Of a DNA stretch of 64,000 nt, positions 1 to 8,622 are shown piece after piece (position 1 is the first letter of the stretch; each line of letters starts with the position of its first letter). The notes beneath the pieces were generated by a model, which did no database searches, was not told the origin of the DNA, and saw only the letters and a program-made list of their open reading frames with translations. The position numbers and the translations under genes are program-made. The DNA lies in assembly GCA_963810905.1 (NCBI GenBank), contig CAWEPG010000013.1, forward strand, positions 62,001-126,000, given 5' to 3'. This stretch comes from CAWBAT01 sp963810905. GTDB taxonomy: Bacteria > Acidobacteriota > Terriglobia > Versatilivoradales > Versatilivoraceae.

Positions 1-506
1 GAGGAAAAAGCGCCAGGGTTGTGGGCCATCTGTGCAGTGCCCTTACTCTGGTCAAGGGCCTGCCTCTGGCCTATAACAAGGATCTCCAGGAAGATAAGGA
101 GTTGCTTTTCGATACACTGGACACTCTAGTGGGCTGCCTTTTAGTCAGCCAGGTGGTATTGAAGTCGCTCAAAGTAAATCGGACGGTGGCCAGCAAGGCA
201 GTGCAATTTGGTTTCTTGAATGCCACCGATCTAGCCGATTACCTGGTTCGCAAAGGGATGCCGTTCCGGAAAGCCCACGAAGTAGTCGGTAAACTTGTCC
301 TACATTGTGAAAGCAAGGGAATTGAGCTGCAGGATCTACCCCTAGCGGAAATGCAGGCATTTTCGAAACTGATCGAAGAGGATGTTTTCCCTGCCCTGTC
401 TCTTGAGAGCGGGCTAGACAATCATTCGGTATTTGGGGGAACAGCACCCAGTCGGGTGCGGGAAGCTTTGGAACAAGCAGAGAGTGAGCTGAAAGCCTAT
501 TCATGA
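1..506 (+). CDS. argH: Argininosuccinate lyase, C-terminal part (cut by window edge)
   Basis: Last step of arginine synthesis: splits argininosuccinate into arginine and fumarate in the cytoplasm. The reading frame is open from the first bases (codons begin at base 3), so only the last ~167 residues are present. The start of the visible part carries the very conserved helix with LTLVKGLPLAYNKDLQEDKE, typical of the fumarase/argininosuccinate lyase superfamily C-terminal half. The C-terminal domain with the GGTAPSRV segment near the end is also typical of ArgH. The stop overlaps the argJ start (ATGA), so the two genes are translationally coupled. The catalytic Ser loop lies partly outside the window. 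Identification is secure; only the 5' end is missing. Confidence 0.93.
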   Translation, partial: GKSARVVGHLCSALTLVKGLPLAYNKDLQEDKELLFDTLDTLVGCLLVSQVVLKSLKVNRTVASKAVQFGFLNATDLADYLVRKGMPFRKAHEVVGKLVLHCESKGIELQDLPLAEMQAFSKLIEEDVFPALSLESGLDNHSVFGGTAPSRVREALEQAESELKAYS

Positions 507-1735
507 GGAGCGGCCCATTGACCTGGAAGATTGATCCCAAGCAGATCCTACCCCCTCAAGGGTTTTTGGCGTCTGCGGCAGCTGCGGGAATAAAAAAAGC
601 GGAAGATCGACTAGATGTTGGGCTCATTTTTTCCTCCCTGCCCTCCATCGGGGCAGCGCGGTTCACAACGAATGTGGTGCAGGCGGCTCCTATAACCGTT
701 TGTCGGAGGAATCTGGAAGACTCGGGCGGCGAAATTCGAGCCCTCATCGTCAATTCCGGAAATGCCAATGCCTGCACCGGCGAAGGAGGCCTTCAAGGGG
801 CTCGCCAAATGGCCGAAATGGCTGGAGCGATTCTTGGCATTTCTCCTCAGCAAGTTCTTGTTTCTTCAACTGGAGTGATTGGTGTCCCTCTGCCCGTTGA
901 TCGAATCGAGAAACAAGCCGCAACGTTAAAAGCGAAGCTTCGTCCAGAAGGTTTGGACGATGTCGCGAAAGCCATTATGACAACGGATACGATAAAAAAA
1001 GTCTGCTCAGCCGAATCAAATATCGGAGGCGCACCGGTCCGGATCAGTGGCATGACAAAAGGGGCCGGAATGATTCATCCACGTATGGCCACCACCCTGG
1101 GATTTGTCCTGACCGACGCCATGATCACCCGGGCTTTGCTGGAAGACGCTTTGGGATTTGCCTGCGAAAAAAGCTATAACCGCATTTCAGTTGATGGAGA
1201 TACCTCTACCAACGACACACTGGGAATTATTGCCAACGGAGCCTCAGGCGCTCCTCTGATTGATGAAAAGGGCGAGCATTATAATCATTTCTTGAATGGC
1301 TTAACTTCGGTTTGCCAGAATCTCGCTCAGCAAATCGTTCGAGATGGAGAGGGTGCCGGAAAATTTGTAGAGATTATCGTGCAAGGAGCAGGCACTGAAG
1401 CCGAAGCCACACAAATTGCACGCTCCATTGCCAATTCCCCTTTGGTAAAAACTGCCCTTGCAGGTGAAGATGCCAACTGGGGAAGAATCTTGTGCGCAGC
1501 GGGCTATTCGGGAGTGAGGTTTGATCCCAATCGAGTAGATATTTATATCGACCAGCTGCAAGTATGCCGTAATGGTACAGGACTCGCTTTTGACGAGCGA
1601 GCTGCTAAACAAATTCTTAGCCAGCGGGAGATCCGTATTTTCCTGAACATAAACATGGGCGAAGCGACCTCAACCATGTGGACTTGCGATCTCACCAAAG
1701 AGTATATCCACATTAACGCAGACTACCGAACATAG
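503..1735 (+). CDS. argJ: Bifunctional ornithine acetyltransferase / N-acetylglutamate synthase
   Basis: Transfers acetyl from N-acetylornithine to glutamate, recycling the acetyl group in arginine synthesis; many members also use acetyl-CoA. At 410 residues it has normal family length. The self-cleavage site is visible as KGAGMIHPRMATTLGF, with the nucleophilic Thr at about residue 197 following Ala; the precursor would split there into alpha and beta chains. The C-terminus TCDLTKEYIHINADYRT is the family hallmark. The ATG start lies inside the argH stop codon (4-base overlap), so the gene is read in one unit with argH. Whether it is mono- or bifunctional cannot be decided from sequence. Confidence 0.97.
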   Translation: MRSGPLTWKIDPKQILPPQGFLASAAAAGIKKAEDRLDVGLIFSSLPSIGAARFTTNVVQAAPITVCRRNLEDSGGEIRALIVNSGNANACTGEGGLQGARQMAEMAGAILGISPQQVLVSSTGVIGVPLPVDRIEKQAATLKAKLRPEGLDDVAKAIMTTDTIKKVCSAESNIGGAPVRISGMTKGAGMIHPRMATTLGFVLTDAMITRALLEDALGFACEKSYNRISVDGDTSTNDTLGIIANGASGAPLIDEKGEHYNHFLNGLTSVCQNLAQQIVRDGEGAGKFVEIIVQGAGTEAEATQIARSIANSPLVKTALAGEDANWGRILCAAGYSGVRFDPNRVDIYIDQLQVCRNGTGLAFDERAAKQILSQREIRIFLNINMGEATSTMWTCDLTKEYIHINADYRT

Positions 1736-1807
1736 GCAATGGCGGTGACAATTTTCACTGTACCTGCCCTGCAATGTTTTGCTGGGATGAATAAGATTTA
1801 GCGGGTT

Positions 1808-2365
1808 ATGCGCATTTTACCAACGGCCTTTAAGGTTTATTCGATTCTCACTCTGGTTAGTTTGATTTGGATCTGGTTTCAGAAACGATTGACGTTTGAT
1901 CTCTTCTTCACCACGCAAGGAGAGCCGTTTGCCAAGCTGTTGTTCATCGCTTTGGGAGCAGCCGGGCTCTTGATCGGGGTATTCCTCTATTCGGCTCGGA
2001 ATTTTCTCTGGGCACGTCAGCTGGAAACGGAACTTTCCAAAATTCTGGTTCCACTCAAACTTTGGGAGAATGGAATCATAAGCTTACTGAGCGGATTTGC
2101 CGAAGAGTTATTCTTTCGTGGTGCCTTACAACCTTTAATAGGGCTGCTTCCCGCCAGTTTAATTTTTGGGATGGCTCATTTCATTCCGCGGAGCCCGTTC
2201 TGGCCCTGGGCGCTTCAGGCCGTTTTTGCTGGCATTCTCTTGGGCAGTATTTATGAGTTGACGCACCAGCTTTACCCTGTCATGGTGGCACACTCGGTGA
2301 CAAATTTAGTTCTAATTGTGATCATGAATCGACGGTATCCCACGGGATCCAGACTTTATGATTGA
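1808..2365 (+). CDS. CPBP-family intramembrane metalloprotease
   Basis: A 185-residue multi-pass membrane protein of the CAAX protease/bacteriocin-processing (CPBP, Abi) family. The three expected motifs are present: EELFFRG (about residues 99-105, the Glu pair and Arg), GMAHF (His at about 122) and a final His in VMVAHSVTN (about 162). These are the proposed zinc ligands and catalytic Glu of the fold. Hydrophobic segments surround each motif. Substrate unknown; members process peptides or prenylated proteins, or confer bacteriocin immunity. It starts 72 bases after argJ on the same strand and ends 12 bases before the next gene, so it is probably co-transcribed with that gene. The ribosome site is weak. 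Confidence 0.85.
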   Translation: MRILPTAFKVYSILTLVSLIWIWFQKRLTFDLFFTTQGEPFAKLLFIALGAAGLLIGVFLYSARNFLWARQLETELSKILVPLKLWENGIISLLSGFAEELFFRGALQPLIGLLPASLIFGMAHFIPRSPFWPWALQAVFAGILLGSIYELTHQLYPVMVAHSVTNLVLIVIMNRRYPTGSRLYD

Positions 2366-2377
2366 GGAAGAACGCCC

Positions 2378-3556
2378 TTGAAGTTAAAGTTTATTCTCCC
2401 GACCATCCTCACGACGCTTTTGCTAGCGGTTGGACTGCTCTATTGGCTACCGAACCAGTTCCAGGCTCTGCAGACAGAGGAACTTCTTTCCAGAGGGAAG
2501 CTCATCACAGAAGCTTTGGACAAGGCTTCGATTGGCGGCTTGACAGTTTATGACCGGCAAGCCCTGGATCAACTAGCTAAGGGATTCTTTCGTTCAAAAG
2601 AGATTTTTTATGTGGTGATCATCGATAAAGATGGGCAGATCATGGCAGACAGCGGAGTGGAGAAACAAGATCTGCTCAGCCTCAAAAAATTCATCTCTTA
2701 TGTCCAAAAAGTGGAATCGGATTACAATTACCGTAGCCAGTGGGCAACGACTGGAGAAGATTGTATTCATTTGGCGCGTCCCGTCTTTTTTGAAAGGGTT
2801 CGCGTGGGATCAATCCTGGTGGGGATGTCTACGAGAGAGATCGATTCGAGACTCAAGAAGTTTCAGACCATGACAGGGTTATTGCTGATTGGAGCAGCCC
2901 TCACTGGGTTGATTACTTCCTTTCAGGTAGCCAAATCTCTCTCTTCTAAGATTCATGCCATAGCTTCGGGGATAGGCCAATCCTCAGATCCCGAGATGGA
3001 GATTCTGGCTGGCCGGAGCGCAGAGCTGAACAAGCTTGTCGAGAGCATTTTGACTCAGAAGAACCTGTTCAAGAGTTCACTAGCCGAACTGGAACCACGA
3101 TCCATACAACTGGAGACAGATTTAACGTTGGCCAAAGAAGAAAACAGTACGTTGTCGTCACGTCTGAGTGCTATGTCCAAGAATATTGAAGAACTGCAGG
3201 AAAGACTCAAATCGATTCAGGGACATTCCAAGGATTTAGCACAGTTTCTTCCCATTCTGGAGTTCGCGTCGGGCGTTGCGCCGGAAATTGACAGCTCGAT
3301 GCGGCAGGTCAGCCAGAGCGCCAGCAAGCTCAGTGAGGACTTTGAAAGGGTAAAGAATCTCATTGATCTTTACGAAAAGGCACTTCCTCAGTCTCCGGAG
3401 GACCTGGAAGTGATCCGGCAATACAAAGAGTTCATCGGCTATAACACAATGAGAGAATCTATAAATGAACTTGTTGCGACGATTCGTGGAGGGTCGAGCT
3501 GGGCCGAGCAGCTGGCGGACATCCTGAAACAAATCTCTTCCGGTCGAACGCAATGA
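2378..3556 (+). CDS. Membrane sensor with degenerate HisKA domain (pseudo-histidine kinase)
   Basis: 392 residues. TM1 is at about 5-27, followed by an extracytoplasmic PAS/Cache-like domain (about 30-160), TM2 (about 170-190), a long coiled coil (about 215-285) and a C-terminal helical domain. That last domain resembles HisKA domains of the type ASGVAHEINNP, but reads ASGVAPEIDSSMRQV: the phospho-acceptor His is Pro302. Later spacing (LIDLYEKAL, then a helix resembling the region before the ATPase) also matches that HisKA class, yet the protein stops where the HATPase domain should begin. So it probably senses a signal but cannot phosphorylate. TTG is used as start, 12 bases after the CPBP gene. 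The fold assignment is my inference from motif spacing; a plain coiled-coil membrane protein is the alternative. Confidence 0.65.
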   Translation: MKLKFILPTILTTLLLAVGLLYWLPNQFQALQTEELLSRGKLITEALDKASIGGLTVYDRQALDQLAKGFFRSKEIFYVVIIDKDGQIMADSGVEKQDLLSLKKFISYVQKVESDYNYRSQWATTGEDCIHLARPVFFERVRVGSILVGMSTREIDSRLKKFQTMTGLLLIGAALTGLITSFQVAKSLSSKIHAIASGIGQSSDPEMEILAGRSAELNKLVESILTQKNLFKSSLAELEPRSIQLETDLTLAKEENSTLSSRLSAMSKNIEELQERLKSIQGHSKDLAQFLPILEFASGVAPEIDSSMRQVSQSASKLSEDFERVKNLIDLYEKALPQSPEDLEVIRQYKEFIGYNTMRESINELVATIRGGSSWAEQLADILKQISSGRTQ

Positions 3557-3637
3557 ATTAAACGAAGCAGGCTCTCTCCTCAAAAAAATACCAACGTTTG
3601 TCTTAAGGTTTTTCCTCCAGCACACTCGCCTTATTTC

Positions 3638-4969
3638 ATGACCCAGTGGCGACTCAATCAATTGGCAGTCATCGTCTCGGCCGGGTGCATTTTCGCCGGA
3701 TACACTCTCATTTTGCCTTTCGTTCCCCTTTATATCCAAATGCTCGGCGTCCAATCGCCTTCTCAAGCGGCACTCTGGGCCGGAATCGTTTTGGGGATCA
3801 GTCCTTTGATCGCCGCTCTGATTGGCCCGCTTTGGGGACGGCTAGCGGATCGTGTCGGCTTGAAAATCATGGCGATTCGAATCACTTTTGCGCTCGCGCT
3901 CATCTGGTTTCTCATGGCCTATGCCCAAAACGTTTGGCATCTGTTTTTTTTGCGTTCTCTCATCGGGGTCTTTGGAGGCTTCAACGCTTTTTCCATCGCT
4001 TTAGCCACACAGCTCACACCTCAGGAAAAGGTAGGCAAAACGATCGGAACACTCCATGCCGTCCAGATCATCAGCACTGCGGTCGGACCCTTCATGGGTG
4101 GGCTTTTGGCTGGAGTGATCGGAATTCGGCGGACCTTCAGCGTAACAGGAATTCTGTGTCTATTCAGCCTGATCCTCTTTATCGTGCTTTACAAAGATAA
4201 GGAACGATTGGCTATTCCCCTTCGGACACTGGAGACTCAAGGCCCAAGACATCGAAGTTTCAAAGAACTCTTGCAACTGCAAAATTTTATGCCATTGGCA
4301 GCCGTCCTCTTCTTGATCACGGTCATCGATCGAAGCTTTTCCCCGGTGATCCCTTTATTTGTCGTGGCACTCGTCAAATCGCCTTTGCAGGCCGCTCGAA
4401 GTGCAGGGTTGATCATCTCTATCGCTTCCGTAGGAGAAAGTTTTGCCGCCTGGTACTCTGGGCGGAGAATCACCAAAGCTCCACCCAAACAATTTTTGCT
4501 GACTCGCCTCATATCCGGGGGAATCGTTTGTACCGTGTTAATTTTTGCAGCGAGCGTGAACCAATTGTTCACCCTGAGGGTTTTACTGGCGCTGCTGGCG
4601 GGAGGGACTCTGACCATCGCCTACACGCTGGCCAGCCAGGTAATTCCCGAGAGTGATCGAGCCACCGCATTTGGACTCCTCTCGAGTTGTTCGATGTTTG
4701 GGGGCGCTATCGGGCCGTTGCTGGGAGGAGTCTTAAGTTCAATAAATATCCGCGGGGTGTTTGTTGCCAATGCCATGATCTACGCAGTGCTCATCGGCCT
4801 TGTATTGAAATTTTTCCGGCCATTTAAAGCGAGTCCGGAATCTGAATTGCCGCTGAGCTTTATGGAAGGGTTCCTAACAGAGATTCAGGTCGGGACTTTG
4901 TGTTCCTTCGACTCCCCTCGCGAAACGAGGAAGGAGCAAAAAAAGAATTATCGACTCCCCTCTTCCTAG
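3638..4969 (+). CDS. MFS transporter, drug-exporter type
   Basis: Twelve-helix major facilitator, probably a proton-driven exporter of small molecules (drug:H+ antiporter-1 like). Motif A is clear after TM2: GPLWGRLADRVGLK. A motif-C-like glycine/proline stretch (GPFMGGLLAG) lies in TM5, and FGGAIGPLLGG is in the second half. Substrate cannot be told. The ATG start follows a weak ribosome site. The final ~37 residues (from about base 4860) are not transporter-like: the frame runs on into the dispersed GC-rich repeat that starts near 4941, so the natural C-terminus was probably altered by repeat insertion. Confidence 0.85.
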   Translation: MTQWRLNQLAVIVSAGCIFAGYTLILPFVPLYIQMLGVQSPSQAALWAGIVLGISPLIAALIGPLWGRLADRVGLKIMAIRITFALALIWFLMAYAQNVWHLFFLRSLIGVFGGFNAFSIALATQLTPQEKVGKTIGTLHAVQIISTAVGPFMGGLLAGVIGIRRTFSVTGILCLFSLILFIVLYKDKERLAIPLRTLETQGPRHRSFKELLQLQNFMPLAAVLFLITVIDRSFSPVIPLFVVALVKSPLQAARSAGLIISIASVGESFAAWYSGRRITKAPPKQFLLTRLISGGIVCTVLIFAASVNQLFTLRVLLALLAGGTLTIAYTLASQVIPESDRATAFGLLSSCSMFGGAIGPLLGGVLSSINIRGVFVANAMIYAVLIGLVLKFFRPFKASPESELPLSFMEGFLTEIQVGTLCSFDSPRETRKEQKKNYRLPSS

Positions 4970-5040
4970 CGCGAAAGAGAAGAATTATATTCCACTCCCC
5001 TCGCCCCAACGCGGGAGAGGGGCCGGTGGTGAGGGGGCCT
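4941..5040. repeat. Dispersed GC-rich hairpin repeat, one and a half copies
   Basis: A full copy at about 4982-5037 is preceded by a degenerate partial copy at about 4941-4980. The common core is GAATTATCGRCTCCCCTCGC, then a GCGGGAGAGGGG half that pairs with CCCCTCGCCCC to give a strong hairpin, then a GGTGAGGGG tail. The same element occurs in reverse orientation at about 12038-12093 and 13858-13912. It lies between convergent genes (MFS on + and dapF on -) and overlaps the MFS 3' end. Confidence 0.7.
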
Positions 5041-5233
5041 CCAGTGGAAGTTGCTCCCGACCTAGACATCTCCGTGAAGTCTTCTCAAGACTTCACCCTG
5101 CGGCTGCTCCCCCTTTAAAGGGGACTTTTTCAATTTCCCTTTGGCGCAGGTGTAAGTTCATGAGCGATGAAAAGCTGGCAGGATGCCCGCGCTCCCAGGA
5201 AAGAAATGCAAACCTTGAGGTATGATCCCGGTT

Positions 5234-6083
5234 TCAACTTGCATTGTACTCGCCCTGACAGATCAATCTGGCAGGTCCCTTGAGGTAGACATGCTGGTCT
5301 TCACTCCAATGGATTTCCAAATCTCCACCTAATGTGTGTACCGCCACTTCGCGTTCAGTTAATCCATTGAGTATGGAGGCGACGACGGCCGCACTGGCAC
5401 CGGTCCCGGAAGATAATGTCTTGCCCACTCCCCGCTCCCAAAATCTCACTTCAATGTTTCTCCGGTCAATGACGCGCACAAATTCGACATTCGTGCGTCT
5501 TGGGAAAAAACTCATGGATCTCGATGCGCTTTCCGGTATCCTCCCAATCCGTCTGCTCAAAATCGTCCACAAAAAGGGTGCAATGCGGATTCCCCATGGA
5601 AGTCAGGGTCGCTTTCACCGTCCTGGTTCCCAGAGAAATCTCGTATCCTGTGAGACTCTCAGAATCCGCAATCCCTTTCAAATCAAGGCGGGCAGGCTCC
5701 AAGATCGGTTGCCCCATATCTACTAGAAACCAATAGGTCGGATGAGACGTGGCAATCCGTTTCAACAAATGGTCTCCCGAAACGGTTTCTATTGAGATTG
5801 TGTCGGCCTTCAACTCAGGACCGGCGCAAAGATGCGCGGCCAGGCAACGAAGACCGTTTCCAGAAACCTCCGCTTCGCTCCCGTCTGCATTGAATATTCT
5901 CATCTGGTATGAGCCTGGGGTACGGTGCGGCAAGGCCTGATAGATCAGCAAGCCATCGGCCCCGATCCCTGTGTGTCGCTCACAGATTTTACAGGCAAGC
6001 GCGGGCCAATCAGGGCTGTCGAGAGAATTCTGGTGAATGATGATAAAGTCGTTTCCAAGCCCTTCGGCTTTCGAAAATTGCAT
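5234..6083 (-). CDS. dapF: Diaminopimelate epimerase, frameshifted
   Basis: Converts LL- to meso-diaminopimelate for lysine and peptidoglycan. The N-terminal part has GLGNDFI and the first catalytic site SGNGLRC. The C-terminal part lies in another frame with RTNVEFV and ERGVGKTLSSGTGA. The break sits in a run of six A at 5505-5510 (+ strand). With five A the protein reads HEFFPRRTNVEFV without interruption, so a sequencing error is likely. Odd: the second catalytic position, normally Cys in CGTGA/CGSGA, is Ser here. ATG at 6083 is preferred over a TTG at 6089. It follows the pfkB gene on the same strand by about 70 bases. Confidence 0.88.
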
Positions 6084-6151
6084 GAACAAAGGGGGACAAC
6101 CACAGACGTCAAATGGTATGGAGAATCAAGTTGGCTGCTTTTCTGGGCTCG

Positions 6152-7072
6152 TCAGGCAAAGGAATGATCGCTCTCAAAATGAGTGAATTCTTTGAACTGT
6201 CGATAGCGTTCCTGGATCTCCGATGGCCTCAACTTCTTGAGGCGGTTCAGGCTAAATTCTTCAACGTTAAAAGAGGCCATTACCGATCCATAAACAACTG
6301 CCTTTCGCAACTCGTCTTCATCGATGCGGCCTACTTTAGCCAAATACCCTACGAATCCTCCTGCAAAGGTATCTCCAGCGCCGGTAGGGTCGAATACTTC
6401 CTCTAGGGGAAAGGCTGGAGCTCCAAAGACAGAATCGTCCGTAAACATGGCAACTCCGTATTCACCCTTTTTAACAACCACAATTTTCGGTCCCCAGGAA
6501 GAAATTAAGCGAGCCGCTTTTGTTAGGTTGGATTGGTTGGCAAGCATCCGGGCTTCGCCGTCATTAATGATCAAGATATCAACCAGAGCCAGTGTCTTTT
6601 TTAATTCATCAGGTTTTGAAGCGATCCAATAATTCATCGTGTCGCAAGCTACAAATTTCGGCTTTTTGACCTGCTCTAGAACTTTGCGTTGCAGGACCGG
6701 GTCAATATTTCCCAGAAACACATACCGGCAGTCTCGATACTCCTTTGGAATCTCCGGGTCAAAGGACTCGAATACATTGAGCCGTGTCTCCAAGGTTTTG
6801 GCTTCATTTAGAGCAGGGCCATACTCTCCTTTCCAGCGGAAAGTCTCCCCGGAGACCTTCTGCAATCCCTTCGTATCGACCGAAAAATCACGGAACAGTT
6901 TTAAGTGCTGAGGCGGAAAGTCTTCTCCCACCACAGCCACAAGCTTCACGGGAGAAAAAAAACTGGCTGCAATCGAAAAATAGGAAGCCGATCCACCCAG
7001 CACTTCATCCACTTCTCCAAAAGGGGTTTTCACTGAGTCAAATGCGACAGAACCGACGACAAGGATTGACAT
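6152..7072 (-). CDS. PfkB-family carbohydrate/nucleoside kinase
   Basis: A 306-residue ribokinase-fold kinase. The family's C-terminal signature DPTGAGDTFAGGF (about residues 230-242) contains the catalytic Asp and anion hole. The N-terminal glycine pair GGSASYFSIAA matches the substrate-binding region. Residues 100-170 contain a lid/core typical of the adenosine-kinase/sugar-kinase branch. It lies downstream of mtnP on the same strand (about 145 bases). Such pairs with a methylthioadenosine phosphorylase suggest a role in nucleoside or methylthioribose salvage, but the substrate is inferred only from context. Confidence 0.85.
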   Translation of the reverse strand: MSILVVGSVAFDSVKTPFGEVDEVLGGSASYFSIAASFFSPVKLVAVVGEDFPPQHLKLFRDFSVDTKGLQKVSGETFRWKGEYGPALNEAKTLETRLNVFESFDPEIPKEYRDCRYVFLGNIDPVLQRKVLEQVKKPKFVACDTMNYWIASKPDELKKTLALVDILIINDGEARMLANQSNLTKAARLISSWGPKIVVVKKGEYGVAMFTDDSVFGAPAFPLEEVFDPTGAGDTFAGGFVGYLAKVGRIDEDELRKAVVYGSVMASFNVEEFSLNRLKKLRPSEIQERYRQFKEFTHFESDHSFA

Positions 7073-7216
7073 AAATTGATCGTTACACTCCGATCGATGG
7101 GATGGTAGATTTGCGTTGCTTCAATGGGATAATCCAGAGACCAGGCAAGGACTCGGGGTCCACAAAATCTTGGACCACGCGGTCCATGCCAGCGTATTTT
7201 CTCGAGCGCCTATTTT

Positions 7217-8081
7217 CTATTGGATGTATTTCTCAATGATCATTCCCAGCTTTTCTTTCGTCGCAGCCGGAATCACGGCCGGATCGGTTAAGATCGCCGA
7301 CTTTAGCGCAGAACCACACTTGCAAGGACGTTCGGAATCTAAAAGGCGCACTGTCTCACGAATGACTTTTTGCGCATTGACGCTGTTCTGATTCAGCACC
7401 GAAATGATTTGCTCGACGGTCACGGCATCATGGCCAGGGTGCCAGCAGTCATAATCGGTCACAAGGGCCAAAGTGACGTAACAGATTTCCGCTTCTCTTG
7501 CCAATTTCGCTTCCTGCAAATTGGTCATCCCGATGACGTCCATTCCCCAACTTCGATAGACTTTCGACTCCGCCACCGTCGAAAATGCAGGGCCCTCCAT
7601 GCACAAGTAGGTTCCCCCCAGTTTCACCGCAACACCTGTTCTCGTTCCGGCTTCGACAACTTTGTCAGAAAGATGAGGGCAAACCGGGTGGGCAAAACTG
7701 ATATGAACGACTAAGCCCTCCCCAAAAAAGGTTGAAATCCTTCCCCGAGTCCGGTCAAAGAACTGGTCCGGAAGAATGATATCGAGCGGTTTATGTTTCT
7801 CTTTCAGAGATCCGACGGCACTGGCAGAGATAATTCTTTCTACTCCAATTTTCTTCATGGCGTAAATATTGGCTCTGAAATTGAGCTCAGAGGGCAAGAT
7901 CCGGTGCCCTCTTCCATGCCGTGCCAAAAAGGCAACGCGCTTCCCTTCCAAAGTGCCAATGGTCAGCGGGTCGGAGGGATCCCCAAACGGGGTCTGTACG
8001 CGCAGCTCCTCAATATTGAGTTAAACCTGCCATCTGGTAAAGGCCGCTGCCGCCAATCACGCCAATGGATATTTTTTCCAA
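7217..8081 (-). CDS. mtnP: S-methyl-5'-thioadenosine phosphorylase, frameshifted near the N-terminus
   Basis: Splits methylthioadenosine with phosphate to adenine and methylthioribose-1-phosphate (methionine salvage). The main part shows ARHGRGH, GGTYLCMEGPAFST and a GMTNLQEAKLARE segment, typical of trimeric MTAP. The usual N-terminus, ISIGVIGGSGLYQMAGL, is present upstream in another frame, from a TTG at 8081 with a GGAGAG site about 7 bases before it. The frame breaks between about 8011 and 8024; removing one base restores NIEELRVQTPFGDPSDPL. The full protein would be about 288 residues. Error or real break cannot be told here, because the site is not a homopolymer. Confidence 0.87.
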
Positions 8082-8223
8082 GTTATCTCTCCACGATATT
8101 TGACAGAATCTCTCCTCATTCTCGTCGGGGTCCAGGAAGAGAGGAATTCTGAGTTGAGATGCGTTTTGCCTGATTTACTGAAAGACGCTATGAGGTACGC
8201 TAGTCTAACGCCCTACCTTTGGA

Positions 8224-8622
8224 CTATTCCATCTCCTCCACCAACTCAATGAGCACACCATGGGTTGATTGCGGATGCAAAAAGGCAATCTTTCGATCCT
8301 TGAGACCCAGGCAGGGAGTTTCATTTAACAATTTTATAGAGCTTGATTTTAGCTGGACCAATTTTCGGTCGATCTCTTCTACTCTAAAGCAAAGGTGATG
8401 AACCCCCTCGCCTCTTTTTTCCAAGAACCGAGAGATGGGCGAATCGCTTCGGGTTGGTTCCAAAAGTTCAATGCAGCTTTCTCCGCAGGGCAATACGGCA
8501 ACCTTTACGCCCTGTTCTTCGATTGTCACAATTTCATGCAGCTCAAATCCCAGATAATCTCTATAGGTTTCGAGTGCATGCTGCAAAGATCGAACGGCGA
8601 TTCCGACATGATCCAGTTTCAT
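8224..8622 (-). CDS. mce: Methylmalonyl-CoA epimerase
   Basis: Interconverts (R)- and (S)-methylmalonyl-CoA, feeding methylmalonyl-CoA mutase. At 132 residues with a VOC fold it has normal length. The N-terminal KLDHVGIAVRSL holds the metal His of the first half. CIELLEP supplies the Glu, GVHHLCFRV the next His, and HGVLIELVE the final Glu. The ATG follows the meaB stop directly (TGAATG), so the two genes are coupled. The mutase itself is not in this window. Confidence 0.93.
   Translation of the reverse strand: MKLDHVGIAVRSLQHALETYRDYLGFELHEIVTIEEQGVKVAVLPCGESCIELLEPTRSDSPISRFLEKRGEGVHHLCFRVEEIDRKLVQLKSSSIKLLNETPCLGLKDRKIAFLHPQSTHGVLIELVEEME

Noticed and set aside
3236..3766. Minus-strand open frame of 176 codons
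   Set aside because: Lies against the pseudo-kinase and MFS genes, has no recognisable features and an unnatural Arg-rich composition.
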